From Actinomycetospora endophytica (GTDB taxonomy: Bacteria; Actinomycetota; Actinomycetes; Mycobacteriales; Pseudonocardiaceae), in assembly GCF_021026375.1 (NCBI RefSeq), contig NZ_JAJNDB010000010.1:207776-271775 (forward strand): a stretch of DNA of 64,000 nucleotides, in the 5' to 3' direction. The position numbers were made by a program, and so were the translations under genes. Numbering within the stretch: the stretch's first letter is position 1; every line of letters begins with the position of its first letter. The notes below the pieces were generated by a model. It was not told where the DNA came from. It saw nothing but the letters and a program-made list of their open reading frames with translations, and searched no databases. Positions 35,517 to 43,811 of this stretch are shown piece by piece.

Positions 35517-36471
35517 CGCCCGGGTCAGGTCCGCTGGACGCCCGTCGCACGGCGTGGTTCATGAGGTCGTGGGCCGTCCGCGTGGCGTCGGCGTCGGGGG
35601 CGATCGCGTCGAACCCGTGCGGCAGGCCGGGCAGCACGTGCAGCTCGGTCGGCACCCCGGCCCGGACGAGCCGCCAGGAGTAGTGGATCGCCTCGTCGCG
35701 CAGCGGGTCGTTCTGCCCGACGAGGACGAGCGCGGGGCAGAGCCCGGTGAGGTCCTCGGTGCGATTGGGGACGATGTACGGCGCCGGCGGCTCGGACGGC
35801 ACGAGGTTGCGCATCACCTGCTGGATGACCGGCTCGGGGATCACCGGCAGGTCGGTCCGGCGGGAGACGTGCTCGGGCAGCCGCCGGTCGTCGGTGTTCG
35901 GGTACAGCGCGAGCTGCAGCATCGGGGCGAACTCGCCGCGGTCCCGGACGAGCTGCGCCAGCGCGAGCGTCAGCATCCCGCCGCCGGACGAGCCGGTGAG
36001 CACGATCCGGCGGGGATCGACGTCGTAGTCCTCGGCGTGGGTGGCCACGTGGCGCAGCGCCGAGTAGGCGTCGTCGAGGATCACCGCGGGCGCGTGCTCC
36101 GGCGCCATCCGGTAGTCGACGCTGACGCCCACCGCCCCGCACGCCCGGGTCAGCTCCACGCAGCGCCGGTGCTCGGTGTTGAGGTGTCCGAACGACAGCC
36201 CGCCGCCGTGGAACAGCACGTAGGCGGGCCGCCGCGGGTCGGGGTGCTCCGGGCGGTAGACGCGCACCGGGACGTCGTGGTCGCCCGCGGTGTTCGGGAT
36301 CGTCGCGGCGCTCCAGGTGACCCCGGGCTCGGGCGCGGGGTCCGGCCCGGGGTCACGCAGCGCGGCGAGGAGCGCGGGGTCGGTCACGTCCCCGCGCCCT
36401 CCGCCGGCCGCTGCGACGTACGCCTCGAGGTGGGGTCGGACGTCGGGTTCCCAGAAGTCGCGGTCCAGCAC
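35413..36471 (-). CDS. HSL-type alpha/beta hydrolase (esterase/lipase)
   Basis: A 352-residue hormone-sensitive-lipase-like esterase. The HGG motif VLFHGGGLSFGH forms the oxyanion hole and GSSGGG carries the catalytic Ser. The Asp of VGQNDPLRDE and the His of GLPHGFD complete the triad. After about residue 312 the tail turns Arg/Ser-rich and unlike the family. That part runs antisense over the end of the DinB gene, so the true C-terminus may be near 35525 with a frameshift or missed stop. Confidence 0.85.
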   Translation of the reverse strand: MLDRDFWEPDVRPHLEAYVAAAGGGRGDVTDPALLAALRDPGPDPAPEPGVTWSAATIPNTAGDHDVPVRVYRPEHPDPRRPAYVLFHGGGLSFGHLNTEHRRCVELTRACGAVGVSVDYRMAPEHAPAVILDDAYSALRHVATHAEDYDVDPRRIVLTGSSGGGMLTLALAQLVRDRGEFAPMLQLALYPNTDDRRLPEHVSRRTDLPVIPEPVIQQVMRNLVPSEPPAPYIVPNRTEDLTGLCPALVLVGQNDPLRDEAIHYSWRLVRAGVPTELHVLPGLPHGFDAIAPDADATRTAHDLMNHAVRRASSGPDPGVRRRSCRRSARGAGRRARCGARTHRSCARRSTAA

Positions 36472-36489
36472 GGGACCGAACCCTAGGCG

Positions 36490-36969
36490 TCAGCCGGCGA
36501 GCACCTCGTCGAGACGCTCGTAGCCCTCCACGACACCCTCCTCCATGCCGCTCCCGATCATCGCGTCGCGCGCCTCGAAGGACTCGCCGAGCGAGAAGGC
36601 CTCGAGCCGGGTCCGGCCGCCGGGGAGCTCGGTCAGCGTCATCGTCTCGATCGCGACGCCGTCCGGGAAGCCCTCGTAGGTGAAGGTCTGGACGATCCGC
36701 TCGTTCTCGCGGAGCTCGTGGAACGACCCGAAGAAGTGGTGCTCGGTGCCGTCCTCCCCGGCGTGGGTGTAGCGGTAGCCGCCGCCGGTCTTCGCGTCCC
36801 AGCGCTGGATCGTCATCGTCAGCCGGCGCGGGCCGAGCCAGCGCACGACGAGGTCGGGGTCCAGGTGTGCGCGGTAGACGGCGGCGGGCGGCGCGTCGAA
36901 CTCCCGGGTGATCCGGATGGCGGGGACGGTCGGGTCGGCGGTGATGGTGGTGGCGAGCGTGGTGTTCAC
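36490..36969 (-). CDS. SRPBCC (AHSA1-like) domain protein
   Basis: A 159-residue protein of the START/AHSA1 superfamily: AIRITREFDAPPAAVYRAHLDPDLVVRWLGP near the start and EGVVEGYERLDEVL at the end. The fold forms a hydrophobic cavity, and such proteins pair with ArsR repressors in actinobacteria. Its GTG overlaps the ArsR stop (GTGA), so both are made from one mRNA. The ligand is unknown. Confidence 0.9.
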   Translation of the reverse strand: MNTTLATTITADPTVPAIRITREFDAPPAAVYRAHLDPDLVVRWLGPRRLTMTIQRWDAKTGGGYRYTHAGEDGTEHHFFGSFHELRENERIVQTFTYEGFPDGVAIETMTLTELPGGRTRLEAFSLGESFEARDAMIGSGMEEGVVEGYERLDEVLAG

Positions 36970-37376
36970 GGGTCACTCCTCGGGTCGGGCGTGCTGGTGT
37001 CGGTCGAGCTGGTGCCGGGCGTGCTGGTGCCGGGCGTGCTCGTGTCGGGCGCGGCCATCTCGGCGAGGACGGTGTCGAGGCGCTGGTAGCGCAGCTCGGC
37101 CCGGCGGCGGTAGTGGTCGATCCAGCCGGTGAGCAGGTCGAACACGTCGACCTCGAGGTGCGCCCAGCGTTGCTGGCCGTCCCGGCGGCGGCTGATCAGG
37201 CCCGCCGCCTCGAGCACGCCGAGGTGCTTCGAGACGGCCTGGAGGCTCACGTCGTAGGGCTGCGCGAGCTCCGTCACGGTCGCGTCGTCCGCGGTGAGGC
37301 GGGCGACGATGTCGCGCCGGATCGGGTCGGCGAGGGCGGCGAAGGCCCGGGAGAGCGAGTCCTCCACGGTCTTCAC
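36966..37376 (-). CDS. ArsR-family repressor
   Basis: A 136-residue winged-helix regulator: AFAALADPIRRDIVARL, then VTELAQPYDVSLQAVSKHLGVLEAAGLISRRRDG. It lacks an obvious metal-binding Cys cluster and belongs to the group paired with SRPBCC proteins. The C-terminus has a Thr/Ser/Pro repeat (TSTPG twice). GTG 37376 is chosen as start because the frame farther upstream reads through promoter sequence. Confidence 0.88.
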   Translation of the reverse strand: MKTVEDSLSRAFAALADPIRRDIVARLTADDATVTELAQPYDVSLQAVSKHLGVLEAAGLISRRRDGQQRWAHLEVDVFDLLTGWIDHYRRRAELRYQRLDTVLAEMAAPDTSTPGTSTPGTSSTDTSTPDPRSDP

Positions 37377-37597
37377 CGCCTTCGTATTCAACGTTCCGGT
37401 TGAGTACGAACTTAGGACCACGGAGAAGCCGATGTCAACGATCAACACCGCGAGGTGGAGGGATCACGAACTGTTACACGTTCGGGGAAGTATCACCCGA
37501 AGAGAGCAGGCGTCACCCGATCGAGCGGGTGCAGCGGCCGCTTGCGGCGTCCGGGCGGGCCAGACGGCCGTCGGAATGAGGCCGAACGGTTCAGTGA

Positions 37598-37653
37598 GGG
37601 TCCGTTCAGTGAACGGACCCGAGATGAGAGGCGTTCTCAGGTTCCCGTGAGAA
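37598..37653. promoter_or_regulatory. 23-bp palindrome plus second inverted repeat before the secreted peptide gene
   Basis: A palindrome at 37598-37620 has perfect 11-base arms (GGGTCCGTTCA and its complement) around one G. It is followed at 37634-37653 by TTCTCA and TGAGAA arms separated by eight bases. Both lie in the 353-base gap between the divergent ArsR and secreted-peptide genes. They could be operators or a small hairpin RNA; neither looks like a simple terminator. Confidence 0.55.
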
Positions 37654-37729
37654 TTCCGCTCGTCCAGCACAACGACGCCCGGGGCGTGAGGGAACGGACG
37701 CCTCCGGGCCACGACAGAAGGAGCACTGG

Positions 37730-38002
37730 ATGAGCATGTCCACCACCCGTCGTCTGGCCGCCGCGACGATGCTCGCGGGTGTCGGCACGGTGGCGATGGC
37801 CGGCGCGGCCAACGCCACCGAGTCGCAGTCGCACGGCACGGAGCACGCCTCGTCGCACCACAAGGGTCTGGTCAGCGGCGTGGTCGGAGCCGCGGGCGAG
37901 CTCGGGCAGGGCGTCGGCGGTCTCGTCGGCGGCGTCGGCGGTGCCGTGCACGGCATCCTCGACAGCGACACCGTCGGCAGCATCGCCCGCGGGCTGCTCT
38001 GA
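37730..38002 (+). CDS. Small secreted protein, Gly/Val/His-rich
   Basis: A 90-residue protein. A classic signal peptide (TTRRLAAATMLAGVGTVAMAG, cleavage likely after ANA at about residue 28) leads to a mature peptide of about 62 residues. It has a His-rich start (SHGTEHASSHHKG) and a Gly/Val-rich hydrophobic end (GVGGLVGGVGGAVHGIL). AGAAGGAG lies eight bases before the ATG. The pattern recalls chaplin-like or small surface-active actinobacterial peptides, but no cysteine pair is present, so this is only a resemblance. Confidence 0.75.
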   Translation: MSMSTTRRLAAATMLAGVGTVAMAGAANATESQSHGTEHASSHHKGLVSGVVGAAGELGQGVGGLVGGVGGAVHGILDSDTVGSIARGLL

Positions 38003-38100
38003 CGACGGTCCACGACGCGCCGGTGGGACGGGGAGCCCCGCTCGGCGCGTGACGGTGCGACGCACGACCGTCGGGGGCGTGGTCGCGCCGAGGGAGCGGC

Positions 38101-38135
38101 GCGGGTGGGTGATGCTGGAACCATCACCCACCCGC
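38101..38135. terminator. Hairpin after the secreted peptide gene
   Basis: A perfect 14-bp stem (GCGGGTGGGTGATG and its complement) with a 7-base loop lies 98 bases after the peptide gene and 71 before the next TetR gene. It is a likely intrinsic terminator. Confidence 0.65.
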
Positions 38136-38206
38136 GTCGTCATCCTCCCCGACGACGACGGCCCCGTGTATGAGGTCATCCTGGCGTCCGTCGGGACAAT
38201 GGGCGC

Positions 38207-38845
38207 ATGTCCAGCGCAGCTCCGGAGGGCGAGCCACCTCGACGCGCCGGCTCGCGGGCGGCCGCGAAGGCCCGCACCCACGAGAACCTCCTCGACGCCG
38301 GTCTCGCGGTGTTCGCCGATCGCGGCTACGGGGCCGCCTCGGTCGAGGAGATCGCGCGGCGGGCCGGCGTCTCGGTCGGCTCGGTGTACGCGCACTTCAG
38401 CAGCAAGGAGAAGCTCTTCCTCGCCCTCATCGAGCGCCGCGCCGACCGCGAGTTCGCCGCCGCCGAGACCGAACTGGCCGACGGGTTCGACGCGGTCCTG
38501 CCCGCGCTGGACCGGCGCCTGCGCGAGGAGGCGGACTCCGACCACCTCGCGATGCTCGGTGCCGAGGCCTGGCTCTACGCGGTGCGCTCGACCGAGTTCG
38601 GCGAGGGACTGGCGGCGCACCAGGCGCGGGTCCAGCAGGTCGTGGCCGGGCTGGTCGCCACCGAGCGCGAGCGCCGCGGGGTGGCGTGGTCGCTCGACGA
38701 CTCCGAGGTGGCCGCCGTCGTCGACGCCCTCTACCGGGGCCTCGTGCAACAGCGCCGACTGCGGCCGGAGAGCGTGGCCGACGACCTGTTCGGCCGGACC
38801 CTCACCGCTCTGCTGCGGGGCCTGGAGGTTCCTCCTCCAGGCTGA
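38207..38845 (+). CDS. TetR-family regulator
   Basis: A 212-residue regulator with the helix-turn-helix LLDAGLAVFADRGYGAASVEEIARRAGVSVGSVYAHFSSKEKLF. The ligand-binding half is Ala/Arg/Glu-rich and gives no clue to the inducer. Its last 44 bases overlap the convergent permease gene. No partner gene on its own strand is evident. Confidence 0.9.
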   Translation: MSSAAPEGEPPRRAGSRAAAKARTHENLLDAGLAVFADRGYGAASVEEIARRAGVSVGSVYAHFSSKEKLFLALIERRADREFAAAETELADGFDAVLPALDRRLREEADSDHLAMLGAEAWLYAVRSTEFGEGLAAHQARVQQVVAGLVATERERRGVAWSLDDSEVAAVVDALYRGLVQQRRLRPESVADDLFGRTLTALLRGLEVPPPG

Positions 38846-40268
38846 GGTCGTCACGGGTGACGGCGGGCGTCGGGTCGGCGGCGCCCGGTTCCGCGGAGCC
38901 GGGCTGAGCGCGGTCCGGCGCGATCCGGCGCAGCAGGTGGTACCCGGCGACCACGACGACGGTGCCCAGCGCGATCCCGCCGAGCTCTCCCCCGGAGAAC
39001 TTGAACGCCACGTCGCCGACCCCGATGACGATGCCCGCGGCGAGCGGGACGAGCACCTCGGGGCGGGAGAAGTCGACGCGGTTCTCCACCCAGATCCGGG
39101 CGCCGAGCAGGCCGATCATCCCGTAGAGCACGACGGTGATCCCGCCCAGCACCCCGCCCGGGGTCGCCGCGACGACCGCGCCGAACTTGGGGCAGAACCC
39201 GATGAGCACGGCCACCAGCGCCGCGACCCAGTAGGCCGCCGTCGAGTACACGCGGGTGGCGGTCATGACGCCGATGTTCTCGGCGTACGTCGTCGTCGGG
39301 GACCCGCCGACCCCGCCGGCGACGGCGGTGGCGATGCCGTCGGCGGCCAGCGCCCGCCCGAGGTACGGGTCGAGGTCCTCCCGGGTCATCGAGGCGACGG
39401 CCTTCACGTGGCCGGTGTTCTCGGCGATGAGCGCGACGACCACCGGGACGATGATGATGATCGCGGAGGCGCTGAACACCGGCAGGTGCAGGCCGGGTGC
39501 GCTCGGCGTCCCGAACGGCAGGCCGACCCAGGACGCGTCGGAGACCGCGGAGAGATCGAGACGCGGGTGGGTGGACACCACGCCGGAGGCGTTGGGCGCG
39601 GTGATCGGCCCGATCGTCGCGTCCAGCACCGCCGAGAGCACGTAGCCGACGACCAGCCCGACCAGCACCGCGAGCCGCCCGAGCATCCCGCGGCCGGCCA
39701 CGGAGACCACCATCACGACGAGCATCGTCAGCAGCGCGACGCCCTGGTCCTGTGGCCAGTAGGTCCCGGCCACGACGGGCGCCAGGTTCAGGCCGATGAG
39801 CAGTACGACGGCGCCGGTGACCGCCGGCGGCAGGATCGCCGAGATCGCCCGTGCCCCGCCGAGGTGCACCACGAGCCCGATCAGCGCGAGCACCACCCCG
39901 GTGACCGCGATCGCGCCGGTGACCTCCGCGCTCGTCCCGCCGTCGGCCCGGACCGCGGCGACCACGCCGACGAACGAGGCGCTCGTCCCGAGGTAGCTGG
40001 GCACGCGGCCGCGGGTCATCAGCAGGAACAGCATCGTCGCGAGCCCGGAGAGCAGGATCGCGAGGTTCGGGTCGAGCCCCATCAGGACGGGGAAGACGAA
40101 CGTGGCCCCGAACATCGCGAGGACGTGCTGCATCCCGAGCCCGACGGTCCGGCCCCAGCTCATCCGCTCCTCGGGCCGCACGACCTCGCCCGGCCCCGGG
40201 GCACGGCCGTCGCCGCGGAGGGTCCAGCGCAGCGGGTGCGGCTTCGACGGGGGCGCCGAGGTGGCCAC
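38802..40268 (-). CDS. NCS2-family nucleobase (uracil/xanthine) permease
   Basis: A 488-residue transporter with about 14 membrane helices. The first helix signature is QHVLAMFGATFVFPVLMG. VALIAENTGHVKAV holds the conserved helix-8 Glu that binds the base, and VGGSPTTTYAENIGVMTATRV is typical of UraA-type uracil permeases. It is a proton symporter by family. Its GTG follows the stop of the upstream TetR gene directly, so the two are coupled and TetR may respond to the transported base or its catabolite. Confidence 0.92.
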   Translation of the reverse strand: MATSAPPSKPHPLRWTLRGDGRAPGPGEVVRPEERMSWGRTVGLGMQHVLAMFGATFVFPVLMGLDPNLAILLSGLATMLFLLMTRGRVPSYLGTSASFVGVVAAVRADGGTSAEVTGAIAVTGVVLALIGLVVHLGGARAISAILPPAVTGAVVLLIGLNLAPVVAGTYWPQDQGVALLTMLVVMVVSVAGRGMLGRLAVLVGLVVGYVLSAVLDATIGPITAPNASGVVSTHPRLDLSAVSDASWVGLPFGTPSAPGLHLPVFSASAIIIIVPVVVALIAENTGHVKAVASMTREDLDPYLGRALAADGIATAVAGGVGGSPTTTYAENIGVMTATRVYSTAAYWVAALVAVLIGFCPKFGAVVAATPGGVLGGITVVLYGMIGLLGARIWVENRVDFSRPEVLVPLAAGIVIGVGDVAFKFSGGELGGIALGTVVVVAGYHLLRRIAPDRAQPGSAEPGAADPTPAVTRDDLSLEEEPPGPAAER

Positions 40269-41039
40269 TCAGGTCTCCGCGGGGTCGAATCGGGTGCTGT
40301 CGGCCGGGGCGGTTCCGGTCGGAGGTGTTCCGGTCGGGGATGTTCCGGTCGGGGTGGTTCCCGGCGCGGCACTTCCCGACGCGTCCGCGGCGCAGCCGGC
40401 CGCGAGCCGTTCGGCGACCTCACCGCGGGGCGGTGGGTCGAGCGCGGGCAGGGGGGTGCGCCGGCGCTCGGCCGCGAGGGCGTCCAGGACGAGCGCGAGG
40501 TACCGGTTCCAGCGGTCCGGCCGGACCTCCTCGCCGAACGGCGCCGCCGTGGCCACGACCATCACCGCCGCGGCGGGGACGTCCCGTGCCTCGGCGTCGT
40601 CGCGCAGGACGCCGGCCGCGCGGGCGCGCGTGACGAGGTCCTGCAGCGGGCCGATGAAGCGCAGCGCGACCTCGGTGGTGAAGGCACCCGAGTCCTTCGC
40701 GGCGCGCAGGATGCCGCGCCGGTGCAACAGGGCCCGGGCGATCTCCTCGACCACCCGGGCGACCGCGCCCCACGGGTCCTCGTCGGTGGCCGCCCCGACC
40801 AGCAGCGGCTCGACGGCCTCCTCGAAGTACTCCGCGAACACCGCGGCGACGAGTTCCTCGCGCCCGGCGAAGCGGCGGTAGAGCGTGGAGGGGCCGACTC
40901 CGGCACGCCGGGCGACCTCCTCCAGCGGCACGTCGGGACCGACCTGCTCGAAGGCCTCGCGCGCCGCAGCCACGATCGCGTGGTGGTTGCGCAGCGCGTC
41001 TGCACGCAGCGGCCGCGACGAAAGGCCGGACCCGGTCAC
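40269..41039 (-). CDS. TetR-family regulator coupled to the permease
   Basis: A 256-residue regulator with the helix-turn-helix IVAAAREAFEQVGPDVPLEEVARRAGVGPSTLYRRFAGREEL. A SACE_7040-like C-terminal domain (FIGPLQDLVTRARAAGVLRDDAEARDVPAA) follows. The last 30 residues are a Thr/Pro/Gly low-complexity repeat (PTGTSPTGTPPTGT) from a short DNA repeat. The GTG at 41039 is the likely start. Its stop abuts the permease start. Confidence 0.88.
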   Translation of the reverse strand: MTGSGLSSRPLRADALRNHHAIVAAAREAFEQVGPDVPLEEVARRAGVGPSTLYRRFAGREELVAAVFAEYFEEAVEPLLVGAATDEDPWGAVARVVEEIARALLHRRGILRAAKDSGAFTTEVALRFIGPLQDLVTRARAAGVLRDDAEARDVPAAAVMVVATAAPFGEEVRPDRWNRYLALVLDALAAERRRTPLPALDPPPRGEVAERLAAGCAADASGSAAPGTTPTGTSPTGTPPTGTAPADSTRFDPAET

Positions 41040-41094
41040 GGACGGCGACGCTAGCAGCGTCGGGCCCGCGACCGGGCGTTTCCCGACACGGACC

Positions 41095-41286
41095 TCACTC
41101 CTCCAGCGACAGCGCACCCGACGGGCACGACCCGACGGCGTTGCGCGCGGCGTCCGCGTCCTTGCCCTCGGGGCTCTCCTCGAGGACGACGACGATCGCG
41201 TCGTCGTCCTGGTCGAAGACGTTCTCGGCGGCGAGCACGCAGTTGCCCGCGCCGATGCAGACGTCCCGATCGGCCTTGATCTTCAT
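41095..41286 (-). CDS. [3Fe-4S]-type ferredoxin
   Basis: A 63-residue ferredoxin. The cysteines lie in CIGAGNC (C-x5-C) and, near the end, SCPSGAL, the pattern of three-iron ferredoxins that donate electrons to bacterial P450s. An acidic surface (DQDDDAI, EESPEGKDAD) would face its reductase. It is 43 bases downstream of the P450 gene on the same strand, so it is the likely redox partner. No ferredoxin reductase is nearby. Confidence 0.93.
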   Translation of the reverse strand: MKIKADRDVCIGAGNCVLAAENVFDQDDDAIVVVLEESPEGKDADAARNAVGSCPSGALSLEE

Positions 41287-41329
41287 TCGTGGGGTCCTCT
41301 CCGGTGGTGGTCGGTTGGACGGGTCGATC

Positions 41330-42526
41330 TCACCAGGTGACCGGCAGGCTCCGCAGGCCGTACACCACGCTGGCCGACCGGAAGTCCACGTCGGAGAACG
41401 GGATCGCCGGGGCCAGCGTCGGGAACCGCCGGAGCAGGGCCGGGAACGCGGTGGCCATCTCCATGCGCGCGAGTGGCGCGCCGAGGCAGTGGTGCACGCC
41501 GTGCCCGAAGGCGACGTGGTGACTCGCGGCCCGCCCGACGTCGAGCTGGTCGGGGTCCTCGACGAGGGCGCGGTCGCGGTCGGCGGCGGGAAGGGACACG
41601 ACGAGGACGTCACCGGCCTCGATGTCCTGATCGCCGACCCGGGTGGCGGCCGTGGCGGTGCGCGGCACCCCGGTGTGCACGACCGACAGGAACCGCATCA
41701 GCTCCTCGACGGCGGGCGCGGCGGCGTTCGGGTCGTCGCGGACCAGCGCCGCCTGCTCCGGGTGACGGAGCAGCGCGAGCGTCCCGATCGCGAGCATGTT
41801 CGCCGTCGTCTCGTGACCGGCGATGAGCAGGAGCGACGCGACGCCGATGAGCTCGGTGCGGGTGAGGGTGTCGCCGTGCTCACGCACGAGCATCCCGAGC
41901 ATGTCGTCGCCCGGAGCCGCGAAGGCGCGGTCGACCAGCTCGGCCATGTAGGCCCGTGACTGGGCCGCGACCATCCCCCGCTCCTCGAGCGGGCGGGTCA
42001 GGTCGAGCTGCTTCGCGGCGCGGCGGTGGAACTCCGCGCGGTCGGAGTACGGCACGCCGAGCAGCTCGCAGATGACCAGGCTGGGCACCGGGAGGGCGAA
42101 GTCCGGCACCAGGTCAGCGGGCGGGCCGGCCTGCTCCATCGCGTCGAGGTGGGAGTCGACGATCTCGGCGATGCGCGGCTGGAGCCGCCGGATGCGCTTG
42201 ACGGTGAACTCGCCGGTGAGCAGGCGCCGCAGCCGGGTGTGCTCGGGCGGGTCGAGCATCAGCAGGTTGCCCGACCGCTGCTCCTCCGGCGTGGTGCCCG
42301 GCACCGGGATCACCGGCAGGCCGGCACTGGAGAACCGGGCGGCGTCACCGAGGACCTCGCGGGCGTCCTCGTAGCGGGTCACGAGCCAGGCCGGGCGCCC
42401 GATCGGGGTGGTGACCCGGGCCAGGCCGGGCTGCTCGCGGATCTCCCGCATCTCGGCCGGTGGGTCGAACCGCTCGCGCCGCATGTGCAGCGGCAGGGCA
42501 GGGGTCTCGGTGCTGGGGCTGGCCAT
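41330..42526 (-). CDS. Cytochrome P450
   Basis: A 398-residue soluble bacterial P450. The I-helix oxygen motif is AGHETTAN, the K-helix ExxR is in VEELMRF and the haem loop is FGHGVHHCLGAPLARME with the ligand Cys. It has the size and sequence character of the actinobacterial CYP105/CYP107-like classes that oxidise macrolides, terpenoids or xenobiotics. The substrate is not predictable. ATG 42526 begins MASPSTETPALPLHM. Confidence 0.95.
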   Translation of the reverse strand: MASPSTETPALPLHMRRERFDPPAEMREIREQPGLARVTTPIGRPAWLVTRYEDAREVLGDAARFSSAGLPVIPVPGTTPEEQRSGNLLMLDPPEHTRLRRLLTGEFTVKRIRRLQPRIAEIVDSHLDAMEQAGPPADLVPDFALPVPSLVICELLGVPYSDRAEFHRRAAKQLDLTRPLEERGMVAAQSRAYMAELVDRAFAAPGDDMLGMLVREHGDTLTRTELIGVASLLLIAGHETTANMLAIGTLALLRHPEQAALVRDDPNAAAPAVEELMRFLSVVHTGVPRTATAATRVGDQDIEAGDVLVVSLPAADRDRALVEDPDQLDVGRAASHHVAFGHGVHHCLGAPLARMEMATAFPALLRRFPTLAPAIPFSDVDFRSASVVYGLRSLPVTW

Positions 42527-42607
42527 GGGGGCTCCTCGTCGTCGGGAGGGAGAGGCCGACCACCTCGACCGTAGCACCGAAAACGGGAGCTTGCTGTCAG
42601 ATATGGA

Positions 42608-43501
42608 TCAGGGCGTTCGCGCGCACTCCAGGGCGGCGTCGACGAAGTGCGCCACCGCGGGCGAGCGGTCCGTGCGCCGCCACGCGACCTGCAGGGCGAT
42701 CTGCGGGACGTCCCCCTCGAGCGGCAGGAACGCGACGCCCGGCGGGCGCAGGTTGGCGTAGTACGACGGCTGCAGGGACACCCCGAGCCCGGCCGCGACG
42801 AGACCGAGCTGGGTCTCGATGTCGGCGCCCTCCGCGACGATGCGCGGGCTGAACCCGTGGTCGAGGCAGTAGCTGGTGATGATGTCGAAGAACGCCCGCC
42901 CGAGCGGGCGCGGCCAGAGCACGAACGGCTCGTCGGCCAGGTCCTCGGGGACGATCGAGGCGCTGCCGGCGAGCGGGTGGTCCGACGGCACGGCGGCCAG
43001 GAGCGGTTCGGAGACCAGGTGCTCGATGGCCACCGTCTCGGTCGGGTCCGCGGCCCGGACGAGCCCGACGTCGAGGCTGCCGTCGGTCAGCGCGACCAGC
43101 TGCGCGGCGGTGTCCTGCTGGCTCACCTCGAGCTGCAGATCCGGGAAGTGCGCCCGTACCGAGCGCAGGATCCGCGGCGTGATCGAGGCGAGCGCGGTCC
43201 CCACCGACCCGACGTTGAGGAGCCCGACCGCCCCGTTCGCCGCCTGCGTCACGAGCGACTGCGCCCGCTCGGCCTCATAGAGCACGCGCGGCGCCGCGTC
43301 GAGCAGGACGCGCCCGGCGGGGGTGAGCTCGGTCGCGCGGCTGGACCGGTCGAACAGCGCCGCGCCGAGCGTCCGCTCCAGCGCGCGGATCTGCTGGGAC
43401 AGTGCCGGCTGGCTGACGTGCAGCCGGCGGGCCGCGCGGCTGAAGTGAAGCTCGGCGGCCACGGCGAGGAACGTCCGCAGCTGCCGTAGCTCGAGATCCA
43501 T
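42608..43501 (-). CDS. LysR-family transcriptional regulator
   Basis: A 297-residue regulator. The N-terminal winged helix is LRQLRTFLAVAAELHFSRAARRLHVSQPALSQQIRALE. The C-terminal periplasmic-binding-protein-like domain senses a co-inducer. It is divergent from the oxidase-Rieske pair with 310 bases between, the standard geometry for a LysR activator and its catabolic operon. The ATG start (MDLELRQL) matches the family. Confidence 0.93.
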   Translation of the reverse strand: MDLELRQLRTFLAVAAELHFSRAARRLHVSQPALSQQIRALERTLGAALFDRSSRATELTPAGRVLLDAAPRVLYEAERAQSLVTQAANGAVGLLNVGSVGTALASITPRILRSVRAHFPDLQLEVSQQDTAAQLVALTDGSLDVGLVRAADPTETVAIEHLVSEPLLAAVPSDHPLAGSASIVPEDLADEPFVLWPRPLGRAFFDIITSYCLDHGFSPRIVAEGADIETQLGLVAAGLGVSLQPSYYANLRPPGVAFLPLEGDVPQIALQVAWRRTDRSPAVAHFVDAALECARTP

Positions 43502-43811
43502 GCCCACGATCGTGCCCCTCCGGGGCGAGGAGTGACGCCGATGACGCGCGAGCAGCACCGGACCGTGACCGACGGGTGCAGCTCGTGCGCGGTGACCACC
43601 TCGCCGCGCTGCGCGATCCGGCGTTCACGAGGGCGCCGGTGGACCACGTCGGTGATCAGGCGGAGTAGGTCGGCCGGTCGCCGGCCACTGATAAGCCTCG
43701 CCTTCTGACAGCAGTGCGAGCGCCGATCACGGATCCGCACCACGACGCCCCCTCCCCGACCACTGTGAAGGGCACCGGAAGAGACCCCGATCAGGGAGCA
43801 CGTCCGCTCAC
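43502..43811. promoter_or_regulatory. Divergent promoter region, LysR gene / oxidase operon
   Basis: No gene fits here. The region holds a short inverted repeat GGCCGG-TCG-CCGGCC at 43672-43686, followed by TAAG and CTT half-sites around six bases (about 43690-43705). Either could be part of a LysR binding site. Promoter elements are not obvious by eye. Confidence 0.35.

Noticed and set aside
37779..41054. A plus-strand open frame of about 1,090 codons
   Set aside because: It runs antisense through the permease and a TetR gene and has Arg/Pro/His-rich composition typical of G+C-rich shadow frames; no domain is present.
43559..43743. An upstream extension of the LysR frame region as a separate gene
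   Set aside because: It is a shadow frame through the divergent promoter with no start or domain.
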